Shown in pieces: positions 12,524 through 19,412 of a DNA stretch of 19,412 nucleotides; within the stretch, counting starts at the first letter, position 1; each line of letters opens with the position of its first letter. Source of the stretch: UBA1227 sp964539045 (lineage in GTDB: Bacteria > Bacillota > Clostridia > Oscillospirales > Acutalibacteraceae); the NCBI GenBank assembly GCA_964539045.1, contig CAZIHW010000133.1:1-19412 (forward strand), given 5' to 3'. Below the pieces are notes generated by a model. It saw nothing but the letters and a program-made list of their open reading frames with translations, searched no databases and was not told where the DNA came from. Made by a program: the position numbers and the translations under genes.

Positions 12524-14650
12524 TTATGACAAAAGTTGTGAGTATTGTTGTACGGATTGAAGTTCTTTTTGAGAAAAGTAGTAGTCATATATATCAGCTG
12601 CGATAGGAGCTGTAAGGCTACCTGTATCGGCAGTTTCAACTACAATGGCAACAGCTATTTCGGGATTTTCATAAGGGGCATAAGAAATAAGAAATCCGTT
12701 ATTACCCTCTATTGTCTCTCCGTCAACAACCTTCTTAACTTCGGATGTGCCGGTCTTGGCCGCAGCTTTCACAGGTAAGCCGGCAAACGCGTTTTTACAG
12801 AAGCCTTCTGTACCTACGAGATACATACCCTGTCTTACCAGATCCAGCGTGTGTTTGCTTATATCAAGAGTAGCTGCAACCTCCGGTTCTTTTTCAAGAA
12901 CTGTTTTGGAACAATCATATGACATTATCGACTTTACAAAGCGGGGAACATAACGTGTTCCGCCGTTTGCTATGGTAGCACAATAATTGCAGAGCTGGAT
13001 TAACGTAAATTGGTTATCGGACTGACCGATAGCAGCCTGCAATGTATCGCCGGGACGCCAGACACCGCCCTGAGACTCACGGTATTCTATACCTGCAAGT
13101 ATGCCTTGTGCCTCGGCTACCTCAACTCCGGTTTTTTGACCTAAGCCGAATGCTGTAGCCCATCTGTCGATCTTCTCTATACCGAGCATACGGCTGGTTT
13201 CGTAGAAAAAGCAGTTACATGACTTGTTTATAGCACCGGTAACATTCTGGGTTCCGTGTGCGGTATGATTTGCACATGAAAATGTGTGGTCAAGATAAGG
13301 ATAAATACCTGTACACTTCCAGGTAAAAGAATCATCAATTGTTTTCTCTTCCAGAGCCGCTACGGCAACCATCGGTTTGAATGTCGAGCCGGGTTCATAT
13401 GTACTCATAAGGGCTCGATTCCAAAGTGGCGAATTGATGTCCTTTGCCCAAGTGCTGTAGTTCTCTCTCCAGGTAGTGTTGTCATAAGAGGGATATGTTG
13501 CGCATGCAAGTATATCTCCGCTATTTACATCCATAACTACAACCGCGGCAGCAGCCAGCAACCTCGATTCAACATCAAGAGATTCTATTCTGTTCTTACA
13601 AGCTTCCTGAGCAATCTTCTGCAACTGGGTATCCAAGGTAGTTACAACCGTGTTGCCCTGGGTCGGGGTAACAGTATATTTTTCAGTTACATTGCCCTCT
13701 GAGTCAGTAGAAACAACCTTTACTCCTCTTTTTCCTCGGAAGTAAGATTCCAGGCCTGCCTCAAGACCGCTGTTTCCGTATTCATCGTTGTATGTATATG
13801 CATTTCTCTTTATAGAGGCAATTTCATCATCCGAAGCTCTTTTCTCTTCTGCTTCTTCTATTTTCTTTTCGAGATTTTCCTGTTCAGCTTCATATTTTTC
13901 CGCTGTAATTGCAGATACTCTGCCTAAAATATGGGGAGCAACGGTGCCGTCCGTGTATTCTCTATAAGGAACAATTGTATTCTCAACGCCCTTATAAAGT
14001 GCTCCGTTTTCCATAACTATGGCTACCAGATCCGTCGGAACATCCTCCGCAAAGGTATACGGAATTGATTTTGAAAATCCTATTTTTTTCATTTCAACGC
14101 AGACGGAAGCGATCTTCAATGCATCAGACTTGCTGTAATCCTGAAGACTGTACCGCTCTACAAGGGCGGTCATACAGTTATCCGCAGTGGCGTAGTTGTT
14201 CAAGTCAAGCATATCGGATGACTTCAGCCACTCTATATCAGAATCTCTTTCCTTCTCGAACGCAAACGAGCCATTGCTGTTTAAGTATATGGGCAGGTTA
14301 TCAACATACTCCTGATTGTTGGACTCGAACAGTTTTATCAGGGATAGTATTATTTTATCCCTCTCTATCTGATCTGTAGGAAAGTAAGCATAGTTAAAAG
14401 TGATAGAATTGCCCTGTCTGTTTGTTACGAGGGGTGAACCGTTTCTGTCCAATATCTCCCCTCTGGCCGCATCCACGTTAAGAGCATATGACATTACTGT
14501 ATTTTTTGTAGAATCATCCTTGTCTATAACCTGGATTTTAAAGAGTACACAGACAAAAAAAAGGAAGGCAAACAAAAAGACAAATGACAATATTATGGTT
14601 CTGATTTTTTTATCACCTGACTTATTCGTATTTATCATGCCGTTTAACAT
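12524..14650 (-). CDS. mrdA: Penicillin-binding protein 2 (elongasome transpeptidase)
   Basis: This 708-residue class B PBP cross-links peptidoglycan during cell elongation with MreBCD. One N-terminal helix (about 17-37) anchors it in the membrane; a PBP dimerisation domain follows (RGEILDRNG at 63-71). The transpeptidase domain has the catalytic STFK at 422-425 (Ser422), SCN at 477-479 and KTGTSE at 632-637. Inside the dimerisation domain, residues about 250-283 form a Glu/Lys-rich stretch likely to be a coiled coil. The ATG at 14650 has AAAGGAG 8 bases upstream. Position after mreBCD supports PBP2 rather than a division PBP. The usual partner rodA is not in this cluster. Confidence 0.93.
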   Translation of the reverse strand: MLNGMINTNKSGDKKIRTIILSFVFLFAFLFFVCVLFKIQVIDKDDSTKNTVMSYALNVDAARGEILDRNGSPLVTNRQGNSITFNYAYFPTDQIERDKIILSLIKLFESNNQEYVDNLPIYLNSNGSFAFEKERDSDIEWLKSSDMLDLNNYATADNCMTALVERYSLQDYSKSDALKIASVCVEMKKIGFSKSIPYTFAEDVPTDLVAIVMENGALYKGVENTIVPYREYTDGTVAPHILGRVSAITAEKYEAEQENLEKKIEEAEEKRASDDEIASIKRNAYTYNDEYGNSGLEAGLESYFRGKRGVKVVSTDSEGNVTEKYTVTPTQGNTVVTTLDTQLQKIAQEACKNRIESLDVESRLLAAAAVVVMDVNSGDILACATYPSYDNTTWRENYSTWAKDINSPLWNRALMSTYEPGSTFKPMVAVAALEEKTIDDSFTWKCTGIYPYLDHTFSCANHTAHGTQNVTGAINKSCNCFFYETSRMLGIEKIDRWATAFGLGQKTGVEVAEAQGILAGIEYRESQGGVWRPGDTLQAAIGQSDNQFTLIQLCNYCATIANGGTRYVPRFVKSIMSYDCSKTVLEKEPEVAATLDISKHTLDLVRQGMYLVGTEGFCKNAFAGLPVKAAAKTGTSEVKKVVDGETIEGNNGFLISYAPYENPEIAVAIVVETADTGSLTAPIAADIYDYYFSQKELQSVQQYSQLLS

Positions 14651-14677
14651 GCCTGTTACTCCTTTCTTAAATTACGG

Positions 14678-14719
14678 TCTTCTTGTTAGGATCTTCTTGT
14701 TATGGCCTTCTTACCCTGG
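14678..14719. repeat. 14-bp tandem repeats at the mreD stop codon
   Basis: Units start at 14678, 14692 and 14706 on the plus strand: TCTTCTTGTTAGGA, TCTTCTTGTTATGG and a more diverged CCTTCTTACCCTGG. On the minus strand the two good units each contain TAA, and the first of these is the mreD stop (14700-14702). The repeats fill the 49-base mreD-mrdA gap in part. Confidence 0.65.
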
Positions 14720-15263
14720 ATCTGTGCGGGTATGCCTCCTTTAGTTTCTGTATAAAGGTACGCATTCCAAAGTATAAAATAGGTACAAACAAAAAGGTAT
14801 ATACCGCTGAAGGTAAATAAAAAACAATCAATAGCTTCGCTCCGCCTTCCACACCGCTGAAAATTACAAATATGAGCCAATGCAGAACTTCATAAATCAG
14901 AATTGCAACCCCGCCGAGCAGCAATGCGGTAGATAGATTGTTTCTCATAAGATAGTTTATCAAAAAGCCGACAAGAGTTGATATAACCATTAATATCAGT
15001 GCATTGTAGCCGTCGCCGCGCGCAAGTGTAACGTCCCAGAGTGCCCCGGCAAATATGCCCATCAGGGTCGCTGCAAGGTCACGTTCAAACATGGATATGC
15101 AGACAACTACGGGCACAAGCAAAAACGCGGGCGCACCGAAAAATTCAGGAAATAAATTTGGGGTGTTTTGCAATAAGGCAGCCACCAGTATCAAAACCAC
15201 AAAAACCAGTCTTCTTATATAAAGATTCTTTTTTGACTGGGATAAGGAAAGCGTCTTAATCAT
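14700..15263 (-). CDS. mreD: Rod shape-determining protein MreD
   Basis: The 187-residue protein is an integral membrane component of the elongasome. It has about six hydrophobic helices, beginning at residues 17-31, and a basic C-terminal tail (PHRSRVRRP). FAGALWDVTLARGDGYNAL is the MreD signature around the third helix, where the family has a conserved D and G near the membrane face. The start overlaps the mreC stop by 4 bases (ATGA), so translation is coupled. Length is slightly above the typical 160-175. The 3' end runs into a short tandem repeat at the stop codon. Confidence 0.9.
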   Translation of the reverse strand: MIKTLSLSQSKKNLYIRRLVFVVLILVAALLQNTPNLFPEFFGAPAFLLVPVVVCISMFERDLAATLMGIFAGALWDVTLARGDGYNALILMVISTLVGFLINYLMRNNLSTALLLGGVAILIYEVLHWLIFVIFSGVEGGAKLLIVFYLPSAVYTFLFVPILYFGMRTFIQKLKEAYPHRSRVRRP

Positions 15264-16138
15264 GATTCTTCTTCCCCCGACGTAACAGCCTGCGAAGCTC
15301 CCTGTCCCGCAAAGCTTACCAGTATAAGGGCATCTTCAAGATTTTCAATGTCCGCACTCGGGTCAATCACAGCATAGGAAGATATATCATGCTCATCGTT
15401 TTTAACCTCACGAACCGTTCCCACTATAAGATCCCTGGGATAAACTCCTCCTACACCCGTCGTGCAGACTATACCGCCTGCGGCTATAGAAGTCTCTCTG
15501 TCAAGTCCGGACAAACGGCAGTAACCGTCTGCCGCAAGATTTGTATTATTTGATATAAATCCTGTCTCCCTTGTTCTGACTTCATAAGAACTTACACTTA
15601 CATTTGGATCCAATATCGTGGATACAACACAATATGTTGCCGAAACCTTTGTTACGACACCGATAAGCTGTCCCTCGCCGTATATAACCGGATCGTTTAC
15701 AGCAACCCCGTTTACGGTTCCCTTATTAAATACATACGTGGAAAACGGGCTTGAAGAATCCTTGCCTATAACTACAGCAGGCACGAACTCATAATCGGGA
15801 TTATCTTCTTTTATACCCAATGCACCCTCATAGAGTTCCAGTTTTTGCTTCGTCTGTTCATAATCTGCGAGTTGGGATTGATAATTTGCAATCTGAGACT
15901 CCAGGTCCTTTATCTCTTTTTCATACTTTTCAGGAGATGTAAAAAATCCACCGATCTTAGAGAAGCCCCTTCCCAATGCAGAACCGGCGCGGGATAGTGG
16001 CTCCGCAACCGTTCCGAGCACCGTGCTGAGCGGTGAAGAGCGATTTACCGTAGCGGCTGCTACAATTATAAATACTACAAGCGCGGCCAAAAGGGCTGCA
16101 AGCACTTTAAACCATACGCTTTTTACAAATCTGTTCAT
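15260..16138 (-). CDS. mreC: Rod shape-determining protein MreC
   Basis: MreC (292 residues) is the extracytoplasmic scaffold of the elongasome that binds PBP2. One N-terminal helix lies at about 9-29, then a coiled coil at about 66-105 (EKEIKDLESQIANYQSQL), then the beta-rich MreC domain with AVVIGKDSSSPFSTYVFNKG and GVGGVYPRDLIVGTV. The tail is Ser/Glu-rich. I chose the ATG at 16138, with AGGCGG 9 bases upstream; the upstream TTG at 16159 has no ribosome site. A weak terminator-like hairpin separates the gene from mreB. Confidence 0.93.
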   Translation of the reverse strand: MNRFVKSVWFKVLAALLAALVVFIIVAAATVNRSSPLSTVLGTVAEPLSRAGSALGRGFSKIGGFFTSPEKYEKEIKDLESQIANYQSQLADYEQTKQKLELYEGALGIKEDNPDYEFVPAVVIGKDSSSPFSTYVFNKGTVNGVAVNDPVIYGEGQLIGVVTKVSATYCVVSTILDPNVSVSSYEVRTRETGFISNNTNLAADGYCRLSGLDRETSIAAGGIVCTTGVGGVYPRDLIVGTVREVKNDEHDISSYAVIDPSADIENLEDALILVSFAGQGASQAVTSGEEES

Positions 16139-16177
16139 ATAGAAATACCGCCTATGCAAATTAAATATAATAGACCG

Positions 16178-16205
16178 AAAAGGGGCTTTGAATCAAAGCC
16201 CCTTT
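16178..16205 (-). terminator. Terminator-like hairpin between mreB and mreC
   Basis: Arms 16179-16190 and 16194-16205 form a perfect 12-bp stem (AAAGGGGCTTTG) with a 3-base loop. On the minus strand only about four T follow the stem. It starts 5 bases after the mreB stop and probably lowers read-through into mreCD-mrdA-minD, or marks the 3' end of an mreB-only transcript. Confidence 0.75.
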
Positions 16206-16210
16206 ATGTT

Positions 16211-17230
16211 TTAGTCGTAATTTTTAGTACTGGTCAAGCTTAGCATATCATTTTCAAGACAAACCCCGGTTCCGTCTACTACGCAATCCAGGGGATTTTC
16301 AGCAACATGAACAGGCATTCCTGTTTCTGCCGATATCAACCTGTCAAGGCCTCTGAGAAGAGCACCGCCTCCTGTAAGCATGATGCCCTGGTCGATAATG
16401 TCAGCGGCCAGTTCCGGCGGCGTTTTTTCAAGTGTTGAACGTATGGCATCGAGAACCTGATTTACACTGTCTGACAATGCCTCTCTTACCTCCTCTGAGG
16501 TAATCTCTACATTCTTCGGTAAGCCGTCGACAAGATTTCGTCCCTTTATATCAATGGCCCCTTCACCTTCATAAGGATAAGCAGAGCCGATTTTTATCTT
16601 TATCTCTTCAGCTGTACGCTCGCCTATAAGCAGATTATACTTCCTTTTTACATAAGCTATTATCGCATCATCGAAGCTATCCCCCGCAACTCTTGCCGAA
16701 CATGAAGTTACGATATCGCCGAGTGAAATAACAGCAACTTCAGCCGTACCGCCGCCGATATCAACAACCATTGAACCGGTAGCCTCAGCCACGGGAAGTC
16801 CTGCTCCTATAGCTGCTGCCATAGGCTCTTCAATAAGGCTTACCTGCTTTGCTCCGGCAGAACGGGCAGCATCGTGAACAGCACGTCTTTCAACCTCCGT
16901 TACTCCCGACGGAATGCAAATCATAACACGAGCCTTTGTTAAAGGTGATGAGCTCATTGCCCGTTTTATAAACTCCTTCAACATATCAGCTGTTATATCG
17001 AAATCAGCTATAACGCCATCCTTAAGCGGTCTTACTGCTGTGATGGAACCCGGTGTACGTCCTATCATCTGTTTAGCTTCAGAACCTACAGCCACAACTC
17101 TGTTGGGATTTGAACGAACGTCAACAGCCACAACCGATGGTTCTCTTATAACAATACCTTTTCCTTTTACGAAAACAAGTGTATTCGCTGTACCTAAATC
17201 TATGCCAATGTCTTGTGTGAAAAGCAACAT
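16211..17230 (-). CDS. mreB: Rod shape-determining protein MreB (actin-like)
   Basis: The 339-residue protein is the bacterial actin that organises lateral wall synthesis. ATP-binding motifs are visible: phosphate 1 DIGIDLGTANT (7-17), phosphate 2 VVDIGGGTAEVAVIS (about 154-168) and the adenosine motif MLTGGGALLRGLD (about 288-300). SLIEEPMAAAIGAG lies before phosphate 2. The N-terminal MLLFTQ is the usual short hydrophobic start. AAAGGAG lies about 8 bases before the ATG. Its own promoter lies in the 76-base gap after maf, and a hairpin follows the stop. Confidence 0.97.
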   Translation of the reverse strand: MLLFTQDIGIDLGTANTLVFVKGKGIVIREPSVVAVDVRSNPNRVVAVGSEAKQMIGRTPGSITAVRPLKDGVIADFDITADMLKEFIKRAMSSSPLTKARVMICIPSGVTEVERRAVHDAARSAGAKQVSLIEEPMAAAIGAGLPVAEATGSMVVDIGGGTAEVAVISLGDIVTSCSARVAGDSFDDAIIAYVKRKYNLLIGERTAEEIKIKIGSAYPYEGEGAIDIKGRNLVDGLPKNVEITSEEVREALSDSVNQVLDAIRSTLEKTPPELAADIIDQGIMLTGGGALLRGLDRLISAETGMPVHVAENPLDCVVDGTGVCLENDMLSLTSTKNYD

Positions 17231-17261
17231 CTTTTTTACTCCTTTTTCAAACTACGTCTGT

Positions 17262-17290
17262 ATTATACCCCACCGTAAATTAATACACAA
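17262..17290 (-). promoter_or_regulatory. Predicted mreB promoter
   Basis: On the minus strand TTGTGT (complement at 17285-17290) is followed after 17 bases by a perfect TATAAT (complement at 17262-17267). The -35 match is partial. Confidence 0.55.
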
Positions 17291-17306
17291 TAAATAATTG
17301 TATAAA

Positions 17307-17903
17307 TTACTTATTAATATTGGGTTTGATCTCCGTTTTATTCAAGTACCTGCAAGTAAGTGCTACGGGTAATCCGACAACGGTAAAGTAGTCACCGTCT
17401 ATTTTGCGAACCAGTAATTTTCCTTTTCCCTGTATACCGTAAGCCCCCGCTTTATCCATAGGTTCGCCTGTCATAACATATTCTTCTATTTCCTCATCTG
17501 TCAAATCGTAAAAATATACATCTGTCTTGTCATAAAAGACTTCTGAAAAGTCCTCACCGACCAAAGCGACAGCAGTATATACGCTGTGTTTTTTTCCGGA
17601 TAAATTGCTCAACATCTTCACAGCCTCTTTCTCATCGGCCGGTTTTCCCATTATCCCTTTATCCGAAACAACAACAGTATCAGCTCCCAAAACTATGGAG
17701 CTTTTCCTGTCTTTGCAGCCCAGACTGTCAAACACATTTTGGGCTTTTCCGAAGGCCAGTGCCTTAACATATTCCTCCGGCTTATCTGATTCCGGTGTAA
17801 TTCGGGATTCATCAAAATCCGAATCTTTGATTGTAAATTCGTATCCCACACTTTCGAGAAGTTCTTTCCTTCTCGGGGACTTCGATGCGAGAATCAAATT
17901 CAT
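17307..17903 (-). CDS. maf: Maf-type nucleoside triphosphate pyrophosphatase
   Basis: Maf proteins hydrolyse non-canonical or pyrimidine nucleoside triphosphates to monophosphates and are linked to septum inhibition. The 198-residue protein opens with LILASKSPRRKELL (3-16), carries the catalytic-region motif GADTVVV (about 72-78), GKPADEKEA and a C-terminal DGDYFTVVGLPV. I chose the ATG at 17903, which fits the family start MNLILASxSPRR and has GGTGGTGAT close upstream; the longer frame to 17927 has no support. Substrate preference (dTTP/UTP or other) cannot be told. maf next to mreB is a common Bacillota arrangement. Confidence 0.93.
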   Translation of the reverse strand: MNLILASKSPRRKELLESVGYEFTIKDSDFDESRITPESDKPEEYVKALAFGKAQNVFDSLGCKDRKSSIVLGADTVVVSDKGIMGKPADEKEAVKMLSNLSGKKHSVYTAVALVGEDFSEVFYDKTDVYFYDLTDEEIEEYVMTGEPMDKAGAYGIQGKGKLLVRKIDGDYFTVVGLPVALTCRYLNKTEIKPNINK

Positions 17904-17974
17904 AATATCACCACCGGTTGGAAGCACTACAGCGCAAGTTCAAATTCGAGCCGTCCGGTCTGACGGCTTAGGTC

Positions 17975-18005
17975 AAAAAGGGCATCGACCCTCCCGTCGA
18001 TGCCC
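17975..18005 (-). terminator. Intrinsic terminator after the CD1247-type gene
   Basis: Arms 17980-17989 and 17996-18005 form a perfect 10-bp stem (GGGCATCGAC) with a 6-base loop, followed on the minus strand by TTTTT. It begins 17 bases after the stop of the gene at 18023. A second hairpin (17949-17955 with 17962-17968) without a T-run lies further on, in the maf leader. Confidence 0.9.
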
Positions 18006-18022
18006 CCGTAAATCCCAAGGAA

Positions 18023-18469
18023 TTATTCCTTTGCCGGCACTTCTTCCTCAAACTCTATCTCGAATTCGAGATTTTCGCCGCAATTAGGACATGCTGTACT
18101 GCCTTCTTCAAGGATACCTTCGTCAACGCAGATTATTTCGTGACAAGCAGGACACTCTACTTCGTAGTACTCCTCTTCTTCACATCCGCATTCACAATCA
18201 TCATCGTCACAGCAGCAATCACAATCGTCGTCATCACAGCAATCGCAATCACCGTAGATGATTTCCTCAAGCTGTCCGAGATCCTCATCGACCTCATCAA
18301 GCTGCTGAGTCATCAAACCGATTGTTTCTTCAATATCACCTGTAGACTCTGCAACCTCTTCAAGAACATCCATGATAGCATTGAACATCTTTGTTTCCGG
18401 CTTCTCCGAATTCAAATTAAGTCCCTCTGCAAGTCCTCTCAGATATGCAACCTTTTCTATAAGAGTCAT
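18023..18469 (-). CDS. CD1247-type acidic zinc-ribbon protein with a Cys/Asp-rich tract
   Basis: The 148-residue protein has three parts. The N-terminus (1-70) is helical and acidic, with EKVAYLRGLAEGLNLN, typical of the clostridial CD1247 N-terminal domain. Residues 74-100 are almost only Cys, Asp and Glu, with ten cysteines at 75, 77, 78, 83, 85, 86, 87, 92, 94 and 96. The C-terminus has a zinc-ribbon pattern, CPAC at 106-109 and CPNC at 127-130, then an acidic tail. The function of the family is unknown; some databases mislabel it as an AraC-type regulator, which the sequence does not support. AGGAGGT lies 7 bases before the ATG. It is 25 bases after efp, in one operon, and a strong terminator follows. 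Confidence 0.85.
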   Translation of the reverse strand: MTLIEKVAYLRGLAEGLNLNSEKPETKMFNAIMDVLEEVAESTGDIEETIGLMTQQLDEVDEDLGQLEEIIYGDCDCCDDDDCDCCCDDDDCECGCEEEEYYEVECPACHEIICVDEGILEEGSTACPNCGENLEFEIEFEEEVPAKE

Positions 18470-18494
18470 AATAGTTACCTCCTTGAGCGGTCAA

Positions 18495-19052
18495 TCAGGC
18501 ACGACCCATATATTCGCCTGTTCTTGTATCAATCTGAATCATTTCTCCCTCATCAATGAAGAGAGGAACTCTGACCTCGGCGCCTGTCTCAAGAGTGGCC
18601 GGCTTCGTTGTATTGGTAGCTGTATCACCCTTGAATCCCGGATCGGTACGAGTAACCTGAAGCTCTACAAAGTTCGGTGGCTCAACGCCGAAAACCTTTC
18701 CTTTATATGAGAGAACACGGCAAACCATGTTTTCCTTTACAAACTTGAAGTTGTCTGAAAGCTCTGATTGATTGATAGGAATAAGCTCGAATGTCTCCTG
18801 ATCCATAAAGTAATACAGATCTCCATCCTGATACGAATACTCCATATCTTTTCTTTCAACAAATGCTGTCGGGAATTTTGCTGTCGGGTTATAACTCTTT
18901 TCAACTACAGCACCTGTTATAACATTCTTAGTCTTAGTTCTTACAAATGCGGCACCCTTACCAGGCTTAACATGCTGGAACTCAACAACTTGAAGAACCT
19001 GTCCTTCTTCCTCAAATGTTACGCCATTTCTAAAATCGCCTGCTGATATCAT
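18495..19052 (-). CDS. efp: Translation elongation factor P
   Basis: EF-P (185 residues, normal length) binds between the P and E sites and rescues ribosomes stalled at proline runs. The N-terminal domain has the loop VKPGKGAAF (28-36), with Lys32 at the tip that is modified in many bacteria. The OB domains follow, with the C-terminal signature GAEVRVPLFIDEGEMIQIDTRTGEY. No modification gene is in view; the surrounding KPGKG form resembles the B. subtilis type. GGAGGT lies 7 bases before the ATG. It follows an M24 aminopeptidase gene, the common Bacillota order. Confidence 0.97.
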   Translation of the reverse strand: MISAGDFRNGVTFEEEGQVLQVVEFQHVKPGKGAAFVRTKTKNVITGAVVEKSYNPTAKFPTAFVERKDMEYSYQDGDLYYFMDQETFELIPINQSELSDNFKFVKENMVCRVLSYKGKVFGVEPPNFVELQVTRTDPGFKGDTATNTTKPATLETGAEVRVPLFIDEGEMIQIDTRTGEYMGRA

Positions 19053-19100
19053 ACGATAAACCTCCGTTATATCTTTAACGTATACTTATATACTCCTAAT

Positions 19101-19129
19101 ATTGTATATTAGTCACCGTCGTTTTTCAA
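19101..19129 (-). promoter_or_regulatory. Predicted efp promoter with an inverted repeat on the -10 box
   Basis: On the minus strand TTGAAA (complement at 19124-19129) is followed after 17 bases by TACAAT (complement at 19101-19106). A perfect 7-bp inverted repeat, CTAATAT-TGT-ATATTAG at 19096-19112, overlaps the -10 box and may be an operator. Confidence 0.6.
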
Positions 19130-19142
19130 GACCTTTTTATAT

Positions 19143-19412
19143 TTATAATACTATAAGTCCCTTCGGCAATGTAACAAAGTTATAAGCGCCATCATCAGTC
19201 ACAAAAAGCATATCTTCAATCCTTACGCCGAATCTGCCTGGGATATATATACCCGGCTCTATTGTGACTACATTGCCCGTTTTCAGGACGACGCTGTCTT
19301 TAACATTCGGACCGAGATACGGAAACTCATGTATCTCGACGCCTACGCCGTGTCCGGTACTATGACCGAAGAAATCGCCGTAGCCCTCAGACTTTATTAT
19401 ATCTCTGCACAC
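19143..19412 (-). CDS. M24-family Xaa-Pro aminopeptidase (C-terminal part)
   Basis: Only the last 89 residues lie in the window; the frame is open to the edge, so the gene continues beyond 19412 and the GTG at the edge is not a real start. M24 peptidases cut the N-terminal residue before proline using two metal ions. Metal-ligand motifs are visible: GHSTGHGVG with its histidines (about 16-24 of the fragment), TIEPGIY with a glutamate and VRIEDM with the last glutamate. This is the usual pita-bread C-terminus. A PepP/YqhT-type enzyme next to efp is a common Bacillota pairing. Specificity for Xaa-Pro is inferred from context. Confidence 0.88.
   Translation of the reverse strand: MCRDIIKSEGYGDFFGHSTGHGVGVEIHEFPYLGPNVKDSVVLKTGNVVTIEPGIYIPGRFGVRIEDMLFVTDDGAYNFVTLPKGLIVL

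Noticed and set aside
18140..18559. Plus-strand frame opposite the CD1247-type gene, rich in Ile/Thr/Val
   Set aside because: It is the complement of the Asp/Cys codon run and has no ribosome site or family match.
1..19412. Prophage, IS element, toxin-antitoxin or biosynthetic island
   Set aside because: No transposase, integrase, phage structural gene, antitoxin pair or synthase domain is seen; gene content and order are housekeeping.

Overview
The window reads as ordinary chromosome of a low-to-moderate GC, Gram-positive anaerobe of the class Clostridia, most like Lachnospiraceae or a relative. That placement is inference. It rests on strong AGGAGG ribosome sites, TTGACA/TATAAT-type promoters, U-tailed hairpin terminators, a CD1247-type acidic protein beside efp, an eight-cysteine HisRS insertion typical of Clostridia, and the maf-mreBCD-mrdA-minD-mgsA gene order. 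I see no tRNA, rRNA, CRISPR array, IS element, integrase or phage gene.

Layout. (1) 1-1636, plus strand: the end of a YjjP/ThrE-type exporter subunit, its YjjB-type partner and an unrecognised seven-helix membrane protein. They overlap or nearly touch and end at a shared terminator. (2) 1697-3769, minus: a divergent EF-G-like GTPase lacking the usual switch II histidine, with a TTG start. (3) 3770-4147: a divergent, AT-rich promoter region. (4) 4148-5170, plus: a monocistronic extended SDR oxidoreductase with a near-consensus promoter, a leader hairpin and codon use suggesting very high expression. (5) 5376-6251, plus: an ArsP_2-type metal exporter whose leader has four TATAACTT repeats. (6) 6317-9471, minus: hisS-aspS, translationally coupled. 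(7) 9596-11095, minus: a MurE-type ligase with non-canonical amino-acid-binding motifs. (8) 11301-11714, minus: mgsA with its own promoter and terminator and three altered active-site positions. (9) 11798-17903, minus: maf, mreB, mreC, mreD, mrdA (PBP2) and a minD-like ATPase, without minC, minE or rodA. (10) 18023-19412, minus: the end of an M24 aminopeptidase, efp and a Cys/Asp-rich CD1247-type protein.

Functionally the minus strand carries cell-shape and wall genes (mreBCD, PBP2, MinD-like ATPase, MurE-like ligase) among translation genes (HisRS, AspRS, EF-P, EF-G-like). The plus strand carries transport and redox genes.

I found no clear new multi-gene system. The best leads are local: the over-engineered expression signals of the SDR gene; the four-copy repeat before the metal exporter; the altered MgsA active site; the MurE paralogue with DDPG/GKGEE motifs; the MinD-like ATPase without partners; the ten-cysteine acidic tract beside efp; and short tandem repeats that sit exactly on the stop codons of murE and mreD and in front of murE.
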